64,000 nucleotides of DNA, from assembly GCF_018100925.1 (NCBI RefSeq), contig NZ_JAGJEH010000007.1, positions 62,001-126,000 of the forward strand, given 5' to 3'. A program made the position numbers and the translations under genes. Shown one piece after another: positions 25,208-34,700 of the stretch. The stretch comes from Pseudoalteromonas luteoviolacea (lineage in GTDB: Bacteria > Pseudomonadota > Gammaproteobacteria > Enterobacterales > Alteromonadaceae). Below the pieces are notes generated by a model, which worked only from the letters and a program-made list of their open reading frames with translations, was not told where the DNA came from and ran no database searches. Position 1 is the first letter of the stretch. Each line of letters starts with the position of its first letter.

Positions 25208-26287
25208 TCACTCACCCATGAAAACCCCTTTTCCAGTTTTTCTTAGTTCGTTTAGCCATTGAGTTACGGTTTTTCTACCAGCCTCTCGAATCGGATAGTT
25301 TCTGACCTTGCAGACTTCACTGGCACCGGGTGAAAAAGAGGAGGTCGTAACAATTAGCCCACCTTTAGCGCTCTCATCAACCACATCTGCCCAGAGCGAC
25401 TTCACTAAGACTTTATCAATTTTTGATTTCGTTCGCTTACATTGAATAAGCTGCACTGGTGGATGAACAAATTCAGAGTCTTTGCTCCAAACCCTTACAT
25501 CAATACCGCCATCATTCCTTCCTGATCCAATCTGAACCTTATAACCTTTTCTCTCAAAGTACTCAGCGGTAAGGGCTTCAAACTTTCTCCAGTGCATCGT
25601 AGATAGCTTGTCAGAATTGCTTGCTAAATAGTTGATATATCTTTGATCGAGAAAAGTACCATACATAGCATCTAACGATTCGCTTTCAAATAGCTCTTTA
25701 AGTTCAATTGGAGATTGCCATTCGGTCACTCTTGCTGAAAGCCAATCCCAAGGGCTTGCTTCTTCGCTTTCCTTGGTTAAGCTCACTAACCTATGTGCAA
25801 TCTCCAGCGCCTCAACACCCAAATTCAATTGGATGTATTCATAATATGCTTCTTCATCGAAGTCATCGAATATTGAATTCTTACCCTGATCGAAATGAGT
25901 CTCTCCAAGCTGCTTTAATACTTTTTTGAACAAAGCTCTCTTATTTGGAGAGTGCATAAATTCCATGTCGAGCATGGTTGGAGCGTGCCCCACGAACTCT
26001 TGAGTGGTAACGCCTAAGCGATACAACATAATTTGAAAAGTATCTTCAATATGATCAGTTCGAATTCGAACAAGTTCTTCATTCTGTTTTTTAAAAATAT
26101 CGAAAAGCGGATCGTTACTATCGAGGAGCTCGATCATCTCAGTATTGTTCAACGCCAATCCAGATTTATAACCGATTCTATCGCTTAAAAAAGATCGAAA
26201 ACCTGTATTGGTTGTTACCCAAATCCCCATAGAACTCTCTTTTTCACCTAACAATTTAATATCGACCCAATGGGCCATTTTTATCAT
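25208..26287 (-). CDS. Mrr-like restriction endonuclease with uncharacterised N-terminal domain, cassette cargo
   Basis: A 359-residue protein. Residues 232-345 form an Mrr_cat PD-(D/E)xK nuclease: MHWRKFEALTAEYFERKGY, then GSGRNDGGIDVRVW with Asp263, then QLIQCKR with the Q282-x-K284 catalytic pair. The Mrr family cuts DNA, often modified DNA. Residues 1-225 are helical and acidic and match nothing I recognise; they probably sense the substrate or a partner. Total length is close to E. coli Mrr (about 300) plus an extension. There is no methyltransferase partner, which fits a modification-dependent enzyme. The gene is the first of the minus-strand cassette series. Start codons at 26287 and 26278 are both possible and neither has a good ribosome binding site. 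Confidence 0.8.
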   Translation of the reverse strand: MIKMAHWVDIKLLGEKESSMGIWVTTNTGFRSFLSDRIGYKSGLALNNTEMIELLDSNDPLFDIFKKQNEELVRIRTDHIEDTFQIMLYRLGVTTQEFVGHAPTMLDMEFMHSPNKRALFKKVLKQLGETHFDQGKNSIFDDFDEEAYYEYIQLNLGVEALEIAHRLVSLTKESEEASPWDWLSARVTEWQSPIELKELFESESLDAMYGTFLDQRYINYLASNSDKLSTMHWRKFEALTAEYFERKGYKVQIGSGRNDGGIDVRVWSKDSEFVHPPVQLIQCKRTKSKIDKVLVKSLWADVVDESAKGGLIVTTSSFSPGASEVCKVRNYPIREAGRKTVTQWLNELRKTGKGVFMGE

Positions 26288-26662
26288 TGTACTGGTTCTA
26301 TCACAATAACTAACTTGTTGCTAAAGATATTTTTTAATCATTGTAGAAATTATGGAAGGGATAAAAACGACCCAATGGGTCGTTTTCTTGACTATAGAAA
26401 AAACACAAAACAACTGGGCATAAGATCAGTGCTTTAAAATAATTTTCTAATGGCCGCTATTCTTTGAGGCATTCGACTAAACACGTTTTGGGGCAGAAAC
26501 AAGTTACGCATTAAGGTCCGCTTTTGACACATACATGACTGTCAGATTTGATTAAGCCCTATTAATCACACTTATTCACATAATGTACCAATAAGGCTTA
26601 AAGAGATAGAAAGAAAGTACCGCCTTGATTAATTTCCTCTCAACTTTCCTTTTCCGCTAGGC
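26288..26662. other. Intergenic, 375 bases at the edge of the cassette island
   Basis: It separates the siderophore-interacting protein gene from the Mrr-like gene. It holds the hairpin at 26364-26386. On the minus strand, AACAAGTTAGTTATTG (about 26302-26317) resembles a degenerate integron core site just upstream of the first cassette, but without a full attC or attI fold. No integrase is present. Confidence 0.4.
26364..26386. terminator. Hairpin with A- and T-tracts
   Basis: AAAACGACCC (26364-26373) pairs perfectly with GGGTCGTTTT (26377-26386) around AAT. The layout is that of a bidirectional intrinsic terminator. Its core CGACCCAATGGG recurs once at 26265-26276, over the start of the Mrr-like gene, so an operator role is also possible. 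Confidence 0.6.
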
Positions 26663-27460
26663 TCAGCCTGAAAGTTGTGAATCAGCTAATTTCTCGACTT
26701 TATGTTCGTCTTCTGAACAGTTATATTTCCAATAACTGCTCACGTACATCTGCTCTTTTTCAAGGCCTTTTGTTCGCTTAAACCAACGACGTAATGCTTT
26801 CATGGAATCAAATTCACAAGCACACCAAACAAAAACATGACCTTGCATCCAATCTAGTGCCTGTACAGTGTCTAATAATTGGCTATTTTTACCAGGCGTA
26901 TTATTTACCTTCCAGATCACTTCAATACCACTGGGTTTCGTTAAATCCAAAATATCTTCTGGTTGCGTCACTTCGAGTATTACAGTTCCCTTAGCACGGT
27001 CTGGTAATCGCGTTAAATAACAACTTATGGCAGGTATTGCTGTCATATCACCAACAAACAAAAACCAATCGGCATTGTGATCGACGCCAATCGTACTTCC
27101 TGGCCCGCCAACGATCATCTCATCTCCAACCCGCGCCATCCTAGCCCAATCTGAAGCTGGTGCCACACTGCCTTCCTTAGAATGCAGTGCAAAATCCAGG
27201 GTGAGTTGTTGTGTTGCCTTGTCAAATCCACGTACTGTGTATGTACGCATCATGATATTTTGACGGCTCAACTGCTCAAACGCCTCATCTTCACGCAGTA
27301 CTCTACCTTGTTTGGTAAATAGCAGCTTCACATAGCCACCTTCAAAACCACTAGGAAAACTTGCTAAATCGGGTCCGGTTAACACAACCCGTTTCATATT
27401 CGGTGATAAATATTCACTCTCTAACACTTTTGTTTTGCGATAATTGCCAGCAGCCATCAT
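26663..27460 (-). CDS. Siderophore-interacting protein (NAD(P)H:ferric-siderophore reductase, ViuB type)
   Basis: A 265-residue cytoplasmic flavoprotein. The N-terminal FAD-binding_9 barrel includes the FAD-contact segment MRTYTVRGFD, the DFALHSKEGSVAPASDWA segment and the VGGPGSTIG loop. The C-terminal SIP domain has DWFLFVGDMTAIPAI and later WCACEFDSMKALRRWF with a conserved VSSYWKYNCSEDEH end. The family reduces Fe(III) in imported siderophores so the iron is released. AAAGG stands five bases before the ATG pair. The adjacent upstream AraC-type gene could regulate it. No Fur box is evident. Confidence 0.9.
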   Translation of the reverse strand: MMAAGNYRKTKVLESEYLSPNMKRVVLTGPDLASFPSGFEGGYVKLLFTKQGRVLREDEAFEQLSRQNIMMRTYTVRGFDKATQQLTLDFALHSKEGSVAPASDWARMARVGDEMIVGGPGSTIGVDHNADWFLFVGDMTAIPAISCYLTRLPDRAKGTVILEVTQPEDILDLTKPSGIEVIWKVNNTPGKNSQLLDTVQALDWMQGHVFVWCACEFDSMKALRRWFKRTKGLEKEQMYVSSYWKYNCSEDEHKVEKLADSQLSG

Positions 27461-27635
27461 TGATACCTTTTGTTCTTTGTTATTAATACGAATGGCGGCG
27501 TGAAATATTTAATAAACTCGTGCTTGAAAGAGTTGAGACTTAGATGTGAACATTAGATATTAAGAAGCAGATACCTAAACATATGAAATTGTTCTTTGCT
27601 GCTTCGTCTTGCAAAAATAAGCTTATTACAAACCG

Positions 27636-28490
27636 TCAAGTAGACTCATGCAAATAATTAGATACGCCGCCATATACATCGATAGTTAGCCCTCTGTCGA
27701 TGGCATATTTAGCGGGCGTTAATCCAAGCTGAGATTTAAGATAACGAATCAAATGAGGTTGATCACTAAAACCAAATCGACATGCAACTTCCGCCCAATC
27801 TATCTCCTCTTTACTGCGTGAATATAGGTATTCGAGCATTGCTTCCAGCCTGTTCATTGATTGACATTGTTTCAGTGTAAAGCCAGTCGTTTTGCTGAAT
27901 GCTCTTTCTAGTGTTCTTTGACTGCAATGCAATAGCTCACCTAGCCGAGCTATCGGCTCTATATCGATTACTTTCAAAACTCTAGAAGTTAATTCACCGT
28001 ATTTGTCATGATGAAATTGAGTAAGCCAACGGACTAATACGTTATCAAGATTATCGCGACACAAAGCACTGTCTTTTCGAGCGAGTGATAGCAAATCAAC
28101 TACTTCTAATTTACTCATTGCGAGAAGGGCCTGTAAATCAACTGCCGCGACTTGGTCCAATGTTGGGTGACCAAAACCGGGGATTTTAATGGCATAGAAC
28201 GCGCCGACTTTAAACTTAATACCAAGATGAATAAAAGGACTGGAGTGATCTAGCTGTAAGGTTTGTAAATGGGGAAATAGAATATGATCCCCAAAGCCAC
28301 ATTCTATATTGCCGCCAAAATTGTAAGAATAGGATTGGTCCTCGGGAGACATGATTAAATGACCACAGGGATCTGGGTTTAGCATAGGAAACTCAAAACT
28401 TTGCGCTCGCTTCCTCTTCTCAATCAGCCAATAACACTCGACAAAAGTAGACACAACAGAACACTTAGGGAATTGTAACCACTGGATCAT
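27636..28490 (-). CDS. AraC-family transcriptional regulator
   Basis: A 284-residue regulator. The N-terminal domain (about 1-150) is of the type seen in AraC proteins with an uncharacterised effector fold: CYWLIEKRKRA, FPMLNPDPCGHLIM and the HLGIKFKVGAFYAI segment. The C-terminal helix-turn-helix pair begins at CSQRTLERAFSKTTGF and continues to WAEVACRFGFSDQPHLIRYL with the ending LGLTPAKYA. It lies 175 bases upstream of the siderophore-interacting protein gene in the same orientation, so it may be co-transcribed with it or activate it. The inducer is unknown. Confidence 0.85.
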   Translation of the reverse strand: MIQWLQFPKCSVVSTFVECYWLIEKRKRAQSFEFPMLNPDPCGHLIMSPEDQSYSYNFGGNIECGFGDHILFPHLQTLQLDHSSPFIHLGIKFKVGAFYAIKIPGFGHPTLDQVAAVDLQALLAMSKLEVVDLLSLARKDSALCRDNLDNVLVRWLTQFHHDKYGELTSRVLKVIDIEPIARLGELLHCSQRTLERAFSKTTGFTLKQCQSMNRLEAMLEYLYSRSKEEIDWAEVACRFGFSDQPHLIRYLKSQLGLTPAKYAIDRGLTIDVYGGVSNYLHEST

Positions 28491-28592
28491 AATACTCTCT
28501 GATGTGTAAATGTAATATTCATTTATAGTAGCTGATTACACCGCCGCAAAAACTTTTGGCCTAAAACACAAGACGCGGCTGAGACTGAATAT

Positions 28593-29414
28593 TTAACGAT
28601 GAGAAAAGTCAAACTGCACAATTCTATTCAATGCTTTAAAGCCCGCTTTATGAATAGCTTTTTGTGCCCCTATATTGCCGCTTTCCGTAGAACAAATAGC
28701 GTTCAGCCCTTTTCTTTTAGCAATCATTACCAATTGTTCTAGTACTCGAGTAGCTATACCTTGTCTTCTGTGTTCAGTCGATACAATCATTCCAAGGTCT
28801 GCAAATTGTGTTTGGTGCTCATCAAATAATCGGCACTCACCTGTCGCGACAATGCTTCCATTTATTGCCCAATACCATAACTCGTCACGGCTGATTAAAC
28901 GCGTGTAATAACTTGTGAGCCACTCTTTCGGTGCATCTATCGCTTCAAAAGCAAAATCTACTAGCGAGTTTAGTTGATCATAGCTTGCTAAGATGAGCTC
29001 TATCTCTTCTGCTTCTCTCACGATTTTATCTTCACAATGCTGGTACATAAGTGCATTAACCGAATGGGCTGTTGAGCCATCCATACATAATGATAGGTAT
29101 TGCGGCTCCGCAGTACTGGCAAAAGCACCTTTAACTTCGCCTACAGTCTTACTTTCGTTATTAATAATTAACGTAAATAGTTCGCTAGGCAATGTATTAG
29201 CTATTTCTGACAAATAAAACTGTAAAAGGTACTTTTCACTATTGATACAGCAAAAGCCAACCAAGACTTCACTTTCATAAAAACCGAAGTGCTGTGCCAT
29301 TGGAGCGAATCCAAAGTGCCACATACCATCTAAGGGACCTGTTGATGCGTTAAAATAAGCGGTTTTCAAATCGCTGAGTTCATTTGGCTGAGTCATTTTT
29401 TTGATCTTTAACAT
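28593..29414 (-). CDS. GNAT-family N-acetyltransferase, two-domain
   Basis: A 273-residue protein. The C-terminal 130 residues form a GNAT domain: TGECRLFDE (beta-4 start), LGMIVSTEHRRQGIATRVL with the acetyl-CoA-binding R/Q-x-x-G-x-G/A motif, then ICSTESGNIGAQKAIHKAGF. The N-terminal half (about 1-130) looks like a degenerate GNAT domain or a family-specific extension. The substrate is unknown. The start at 29414 is chosen because AGGA lies eight bases before it; a frame ATG 20 codons upstream lacks a signal. It diverges from the TetR-led efflux operon. Confidence 0.82.
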   Translation of the reverse strand: MLKIKKMTQPNELSDLKTAYFNASTGPLDGMWHFGFAPMAQHFGFYESEVLVGFCCINSEKYLLQFYLSEIANTLPSELFTLIINNESKTVGEVKGAFASTAEPQYLSLCMDGSTAHSVNALMYQHCEDKIVREAEEIELILASYDQLNSLVDFAFEAIDAPKEWLTSYYTRLISRDELWYWAINGSIVATGECRLFDEHQTQFADLGMIVSTEHRRQGIATRVLEQLVMIAKRKGLNAICSTESGNIGAQKAIHKAGFKALNRIVQFDFSHR

Positions 29415-29858
29415 CACTTCAATCCTACTTATATTGCTTAAATTACTTAGTCTTGCACTAAAAACCGTCCTCAACTACGACTCAATGAAAGCAATTCTAA
29501 TGAAATTTATATATTCGAGATTGAATAAAAACGACAACTTAAAAAGAGGTATCAACTAGGCGCACAAATAGATGCTAAATTTAACTCTAACAAACCTGAC
29601 AATAAGGCTTGGCGCTAATATGGTTCAGGATAACAAAAACATTTCACACTAACATAAACATCATTTAATTTATATTATTCAAAAGGTTACGACTAAATGC
29701 TTGTTTCACTTTAACGCTCCACTTCAGACGAAACCTTTCATAGTCGACCAGCGAGATGCTCAAGTGACCCCTATTTAATTATTCTAAGGGGGAGACAAGC
29801 TTGAATATTAAATAGCCTGTTTCGATTGACATCAAGTTTTTGAGAGTTAAAATAACAG

Positions 29859-29879
29859 CATTCGAATGTCATTCGAATG
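29859..29879. promoter_or_regulatory. Doubled palindromic operator, probable TetR binding site
   Basis: CATTCGAATG occurs at 29859-29868 and again at 29870-29879, 11 bases apart, each copy itself a palindrome and the whole symmetrical about position 29869. That is one helical turn, the geometry at which two TetR-family dimers bind opposite faces. It lies 34 bases before the ATG of the TetR gene, so autoregulation and control of the efflux operon are likely. The remaining bases of 29415-29912 show only promoter-type AT-rich DNA. Confidence 0.7.
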
Positions 29880-29912
29880 CAAATCAAAACTGGTCACCTA
29901 TGGAGTAATAAG

Positions 29913-30638
29913 ATGGCACCAGCACCTAAATATGATCAACAAACTCAGCGAAAAATGATCCTTGCCGCTGCCGAACAATGCATCAATGAAGCGTCGATCA
30001 CTGACTTTACCATGGCCAAAATAGCACGCATTGCAGGACTTTCAATGGGTTCGGTATACAAGTTTGTGCAAAGTAAAGAGGATATCGTGCTTGCCCTTGC
30101 CAATGAATCTTTTACACATCTCTCCAGTATATTCGACCAAGTTCTCGGCCTTGAACTCAGCGCACCCGAAAAGATTATCGCGATCAGCCTTATTTCACCG
30201 CTAAAGTTACAATTGTTCGAATTTGATTACGCACTGCAAACTTACGCAACCAATGAAGCTGTCATCAAAAAAGGTTCTACTTATTGGACCGGTAAAATTA
30301 TTGAAGCACAGTCTCGTTGTGAGTCTTCGTTCAAATTAGCATTGGTAGAAGCAATTAATGCCGGAGAGCTTGAAGATGTACCGAACTTATCTGAAGCAAT
30401 CGAAGAAATCATCATCAGCGGCTGGGCGATGACGGTCGGGTATGAACAAGTACAACGTGTGCAGCAGACTAAACAGATTATAGAAGGAACGGATTCATTG
30501 TTAGCACCATTACCTCTTAACCACCCAATTATCAGAAGCTCGGTACGTCTACTCAATAGCTACCCGTGGCGACAGCCTATAAATGACGCCTCACTTAAAC
30601 ATATTGAACAAAAACTGATTGCGCTAGACCTGCGTTAA
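29913..30638 (+). CDS. TetR-family transcriptional repressor of the RND efflux operon
   Basis: A 241-residue TetR protein. The N-terminal helix-turn-helix reads QRKMILAAAEQCI, FTMAKIARIAGLSMGSVYKFVQSKEDIVLALA, the family's DNA-binding signature. The remaining helical domain (about 70-240) binds an unknown ligand. The start at 29913 is chosen because GGAG lies seven bases before it; an ATG at 29877 would fall inside the operator. The gene is followed after 18 bases by the adaptor gene of a pump, so it is the first gene of that operon and probably represses it until the pump's substrate binds. Confidence 0.88.
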   Translation: MAPAPKYDQQTQRKMILAAAEQCINEASITDFTMAKIARIAGLSMGSVYKFVQSKEDIVLALANESFTHLSSIFDQVLGLELSAPEKIIAISLISPLKLQLFEFDYALQTYATNEAVIKKGSTYWTGKIIEAQSRCESSFKLALVEAINAGELEDVPNLSEAIEEIIISGWAMTVGYEQVQRVQQTKQIIEGTDSLLAPLPLNHPIIRSSVRLLNSYPWRQPINDASLKHIEQKLIALDLR

Positions 30639-30656
30639 TCACAGATAGGAGTAATT

Positions 30657-31772
30657 ATGAATATTAAACGTTGGCTCGCAGCTACCTTTATTGTCCTCGT
30701 TGTGATTGCCAGTTTGGGCTTTATCAAGTTTAGTCAAATACAAGCTCAAATTGCCTTTGGTGAATCATTTCCTGAACCATCAGCATCGGTAAAAAGCACC
30801 TATGCAAAAGCGATTGAGCATACCAGCAATATCAAAGTGGTTGGTCAGCTACAAGCACGAAAAAACATGACTATCAGTAATGAATATCCAGGGCAAATTA
30901 CCTATGTTGGCTTTAACCCGGGTGACACAGTAGAGTTTGAGCAAGTATTGTTGCAACTTGACACCAGTATTGACGAAGCAAATTTAAAAGCCGCTAAGGC
31001 ACGCGTCAAATTAGCCAAATCGACCTATGCACGTGTCGTAAAACTGTTGAAACAAAAGCGGATCAGTCCAGACGAAGTTGATAAAGCAGAAGCCGATGTC
31101 AGTATTGGCGAAGCTGAAGTGCAAAACCTGCAAGCCTTGATCGCTAAAAAAACCATCCGTGCTCCATTTGCTGGTCAAACAGGCCTTGACCAATACCAGA
31201 TCGGTCAGTTTTTAGATGTAAATAGTCAAATTACCACGATGATTGGTAGCGACAATGCGATATGGGTAGACTTCCATGTTCCTCAAACATTGGCACAACC
31301 ACATATTGGCAGCCAAGTAAGTATTTCACTGACTGATTCAAGTAGTGCTGAGTTCAAAGATTTCCACGCGAAGATCATAGCCAAAAAACCCAGCATTGAT
31401 TCTGATTCTCGACAACAAAGTTACCGCGCGCTGCTACCAAATTCAGATAATCGATTTAATCATAATCAAATGACTATGGTCACAGTCCCCGCCAATACCA
31501 TCAAAGCAGTATTAGTCCCGACTAACGCCATTACGCGTAGTCATTTTGGCGAATTTGTCTATCAACTCGAAAAAGACGAACAGCAGAATTGGCGAGCAAA
31601 ACCGGTCAAAGTAACATTGGGCGACAAGATACAAGACAACCAGATCGTTCTGACAGGGCTTTCTGGTGGTGAGTTTATTGCCAGTGAAGGGGCGTTTAAG
31701 CTCAGTGAAAATCTATTGGTCTATACGGAGCAAACAGCTTCAATCGACAGCCAAGGTGGAGCACAGCAATGA
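30657..31772 (+). CDS. RND efflux periplasmic adaptor (membrane fusion protein)
   Basis: A 371-residue protein with an N-terminal membrane anchor (about 5-25). The lipoyl/barrel-sandwich segments (NEYPGQITYVGFNPGDTVEFEQVLLQLD and KKTIRAPFAGQTGLDQYQIG) flank a helical hairpin (about 105-165). The C-terminal beta-barrel and membrane-proximal domain follow. Such adaptors join the inner-membrane pump to an outer-membrane TolC-type channel. The stop overlaps the start of the pump gene by four bases. The outer-membrane channel is not encoded here, so a shared one is probably used. Confidence 0.92.
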   Translation: MNIKRWLAATFIVLVVIASLGFIKFSQIQAQIAFGESFPEPSASVKSTYAKAIEHTSNIKVVGQLQARKNMTISNEYPGQITYVGFNPGDTVEFEQVLLQLDTSIDEANLKAAKARVKLAKSTYARVVKLLKQKRISPDEVDKAEADVSIGEAEVQNLQALIAKKTIRAPFAGQTGLDQYQIGQFLDVNSQITTMIGSDNAIWVDFHVPQTLAQPHIGSQVSISLTDSSSAEFKDFHAKIIAKKPSIDSDSRQQSYRALLPNSDNRFNHNQMTMVTVPANTIKAVLVPTNAITRSHFGEFVYQLEKDEQQNWRAKPVKVTLGDKIQDNQIVLTGLSGGEFIASEGAFKLSENLLVYTEQTASIDSQGGAQQ

Positions 31773-34700
31773 GTTCATTACACGAAAATAAACCATCGGT
31801 AATGGACATTTTTGTCAATCGACCTGTATTGGCAATTGTACTCTCATTGCTGATCATATTAGCTGGTGTTAACGCGGCTAAGCAGATCTCTGTACAGCAA
31901 TACCCCAAAATTGAAAGTGCTTCTTTGGTGATCAATACCGTTTATACAGGCGCTGCGGCAGATGTTGTAAAAGGCTATGTCACAGAGCCTATCGAACGCG
32001 TAGCTTCAACTGTACCTGGTGTTGACTATGTCGACTCTGTCACAACCTCTGGTATGAGTAAAGTGACGGCTTGGTTAGATCTCAACCACAGTACCACCGA
32101 TGCACTAGCTGAACTTACAACCCGGCTCAACCAAATTAAGTTTGAACTACCAACTGGCGCTGAAGATCCTGCCATTCAAATTGTTCGCGCAGATAGCCCC
32201 TATGCCGTTTTTTATCTTGATGTGGAGTCACAGGGTCTACCCAGAAATGAAGTTAGTGATTACTTAGTTCGTAATGTTGTGCCATCTATGTCGGATATTC
32301 CAGGTGTGCAAAAAGTCACCCTAGAAGGTGGACGAAACCCGGCGATGCGTATTTGGTTAGATAGCGATAAATTGGCCATTTACGACCTCAGTGCCAGCGA
32401 CGTTTTTGCAGCGCTGCAAGCAAACAACACCATAGCGACCATTGGTTACACGGAAAACAACCGTCAACGTATCGATTTAATGGCAAACACCAGCCTGAAA
32501 AGCGCAGCTGATTTTGAAAATCTAGTCGTGAAAGAAACTGCCAGTGCGCAATTAAAGCTTCGGGATATCGCAGACATTGAAGTAGGCGAAGCGCAAGGTA
32601 TGGTCACAGCACGACTTGATTATCACGACACAGTATTTCTTGCTGTTTGGGCGCTACCAGGTGCCAACGAAATTAATATCGGTGATGCTCTTTATAAAAA
32701 ACTCGACGAAATCAATCAGATCCTACCAAATGATATGAAAATATCGATTGGCTATGACGGCACGCTTTATATGCGTGATTCCATCAAAGAAATTTTCACC
32801 ACGCTTGCCGAAACTGTACTCCTAGTAGGTATCGTTGTTGTAGCAATGATGGGCTCATTTAGAACTGCTATGGTGCCTTTGATCACGATTCCAATTTCTA
32901 TTTTAGGTGCCGTCGCAGTGATCTACATGATGGGTTTCTCATTGAACCTACTTACGATTTTGGCCATTGTGCTCTCAGTCGGACTGGTTGTCGATGATGC
33001 TATTGTAGTGGTTGAAAACGTTGCCCGTCACATGCGAGAAGGTAAGCCAAGGTTGCAAGCTGCACTGATCAGCTCAAGACAGCTACTTGTGCCAGTTATT
33101 GCAATGACGCTGACCCTCGCCGCAGTATATGCTCCAATAGGGTTTCTAACTGGCTTAACTGGCTTTCTATTCCGAGAATTTGCCTTTACCTTGGCGATTG
33201 CCGTACTGATTTCAGGACTGGTTGCGATTACACTCTCGCCCATTATGAGTGCTTATGTAAACCCAGAAGGCGGTAAAGAAGGCAAACTTACACGAGCTGT
33301 AAATAGCTATTTTGACAGGCTACAAGCATTTTACTTTCGTAGCCTAGATACCTTGTTTAAGTGGCGACCTCAGATATTTTTTGTTGCCATTGTGTTTTCA
33401 TTATTGTCAGTGCCATTTTATTTATTGTCACAAAAAGAGCTTGCCCCGATTGAGGATCAAAGCAGTGTTCAGGTTGTTATTGAGGCGCCACCAGAATCTT
33501 CTCAGGTGTATACAGCGGAAAAAATGAATGACACAGCACGGGTTATGAATGCAACTGAAGGTGGTCAGTTTACTTGGCAAATAGTCACAGCTGCCGCTGG
33601 TTTCGGTGGTGTAGAACTTGCGCCATTTGAAGAACGCGAGAACTCTGTTCACGACTTACTATTTGATCTATACGGACGCCTTGGCAGTGTGACAGGCTTG
33701 AGCTTGTTTCCTATTTTACCGGCATCTTTACCTACCGCAGGTCAGTTTGATGTAGAAGTTGTATTACGCTCTAGTGACGATGCACAAACGATGAAACAGT
33801 ACGCTGACCAAATCATTGCCAAAGCCAATGCCAGTGGTCAGTTCATGTTCGTGAATACAGATCTGAAAATTGACTTACCGCAGGCTGAGTTGGAAATAGA
33901 TCGCTTACTTGTGGCTGATTTAGGGCTAAACCTTGCAGATGTCAATAACCAACTCAGCGTATTGATGTCAAATAACTTCGCCAACTACTTTAATAAAGAT
34001 GGCAAGGCCTATCGTGTGATCCCGATTGTTGGCGATGATGAGCGCTATAACCCTGAAAATATACTCAATATGCAGGTCAGAACAGATCAAGGTACATTAA
34101 TTCCTGTATCAGCTTTTGCGACATTGAAAACTTTCACAAGTCCAAGAGTGCTCGGATCTTTCAACCAACAAGGTTCATTTAGAATTTTGGCGGGTGTATT
34201 ACCTCACATCACAAAGGAACAAGGGCTGAGCAGCATTGAAGAGTTTGCCAAAGACATTTTACCTGCCCATTACTCTATTGATTATGCTGGAGAGTCAAGG
34301 CAACTTCGTAAGGAGGGTAACACCATGGTGGGTGTATTATTGGTGGCCATGATTGTGGTGTACTTCTTACTCGCAATCCAATTTAACAGCTTTAGAGATC
34401 CACTTGTGGTGCTCTTAGGCTGTGCACCACTTGCATTGTCAGGTGCGCTTATGCTGCCGTTTTTATCACTCACTACCGTGAATATTTACAGCCAAATTGG
34501 CCTTATCACCTTGATAGGATTAATCGCAAAGAATGGTATTTTAATCGTTGAATTTGCCAATCATTTGCAACTTGAAGGAAAAAACAAGTTTGATGCCGTC
34601 AAAGGTGCAGCAGCAACCCGCCTTCGCCCAATCTTGATGACAACTGGCGCGACTGTACTGGGCCACTTCCCTCTAGTACTGGTTACGGGAGCCGGTGCCG

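Noticed and set aside
26299..26322. attI or fourth attC upstream of the Mrr-like gene
   Set aside because: Only a single degenerate core (GTTAGTT) is visible, without the paired core or foldable centre.
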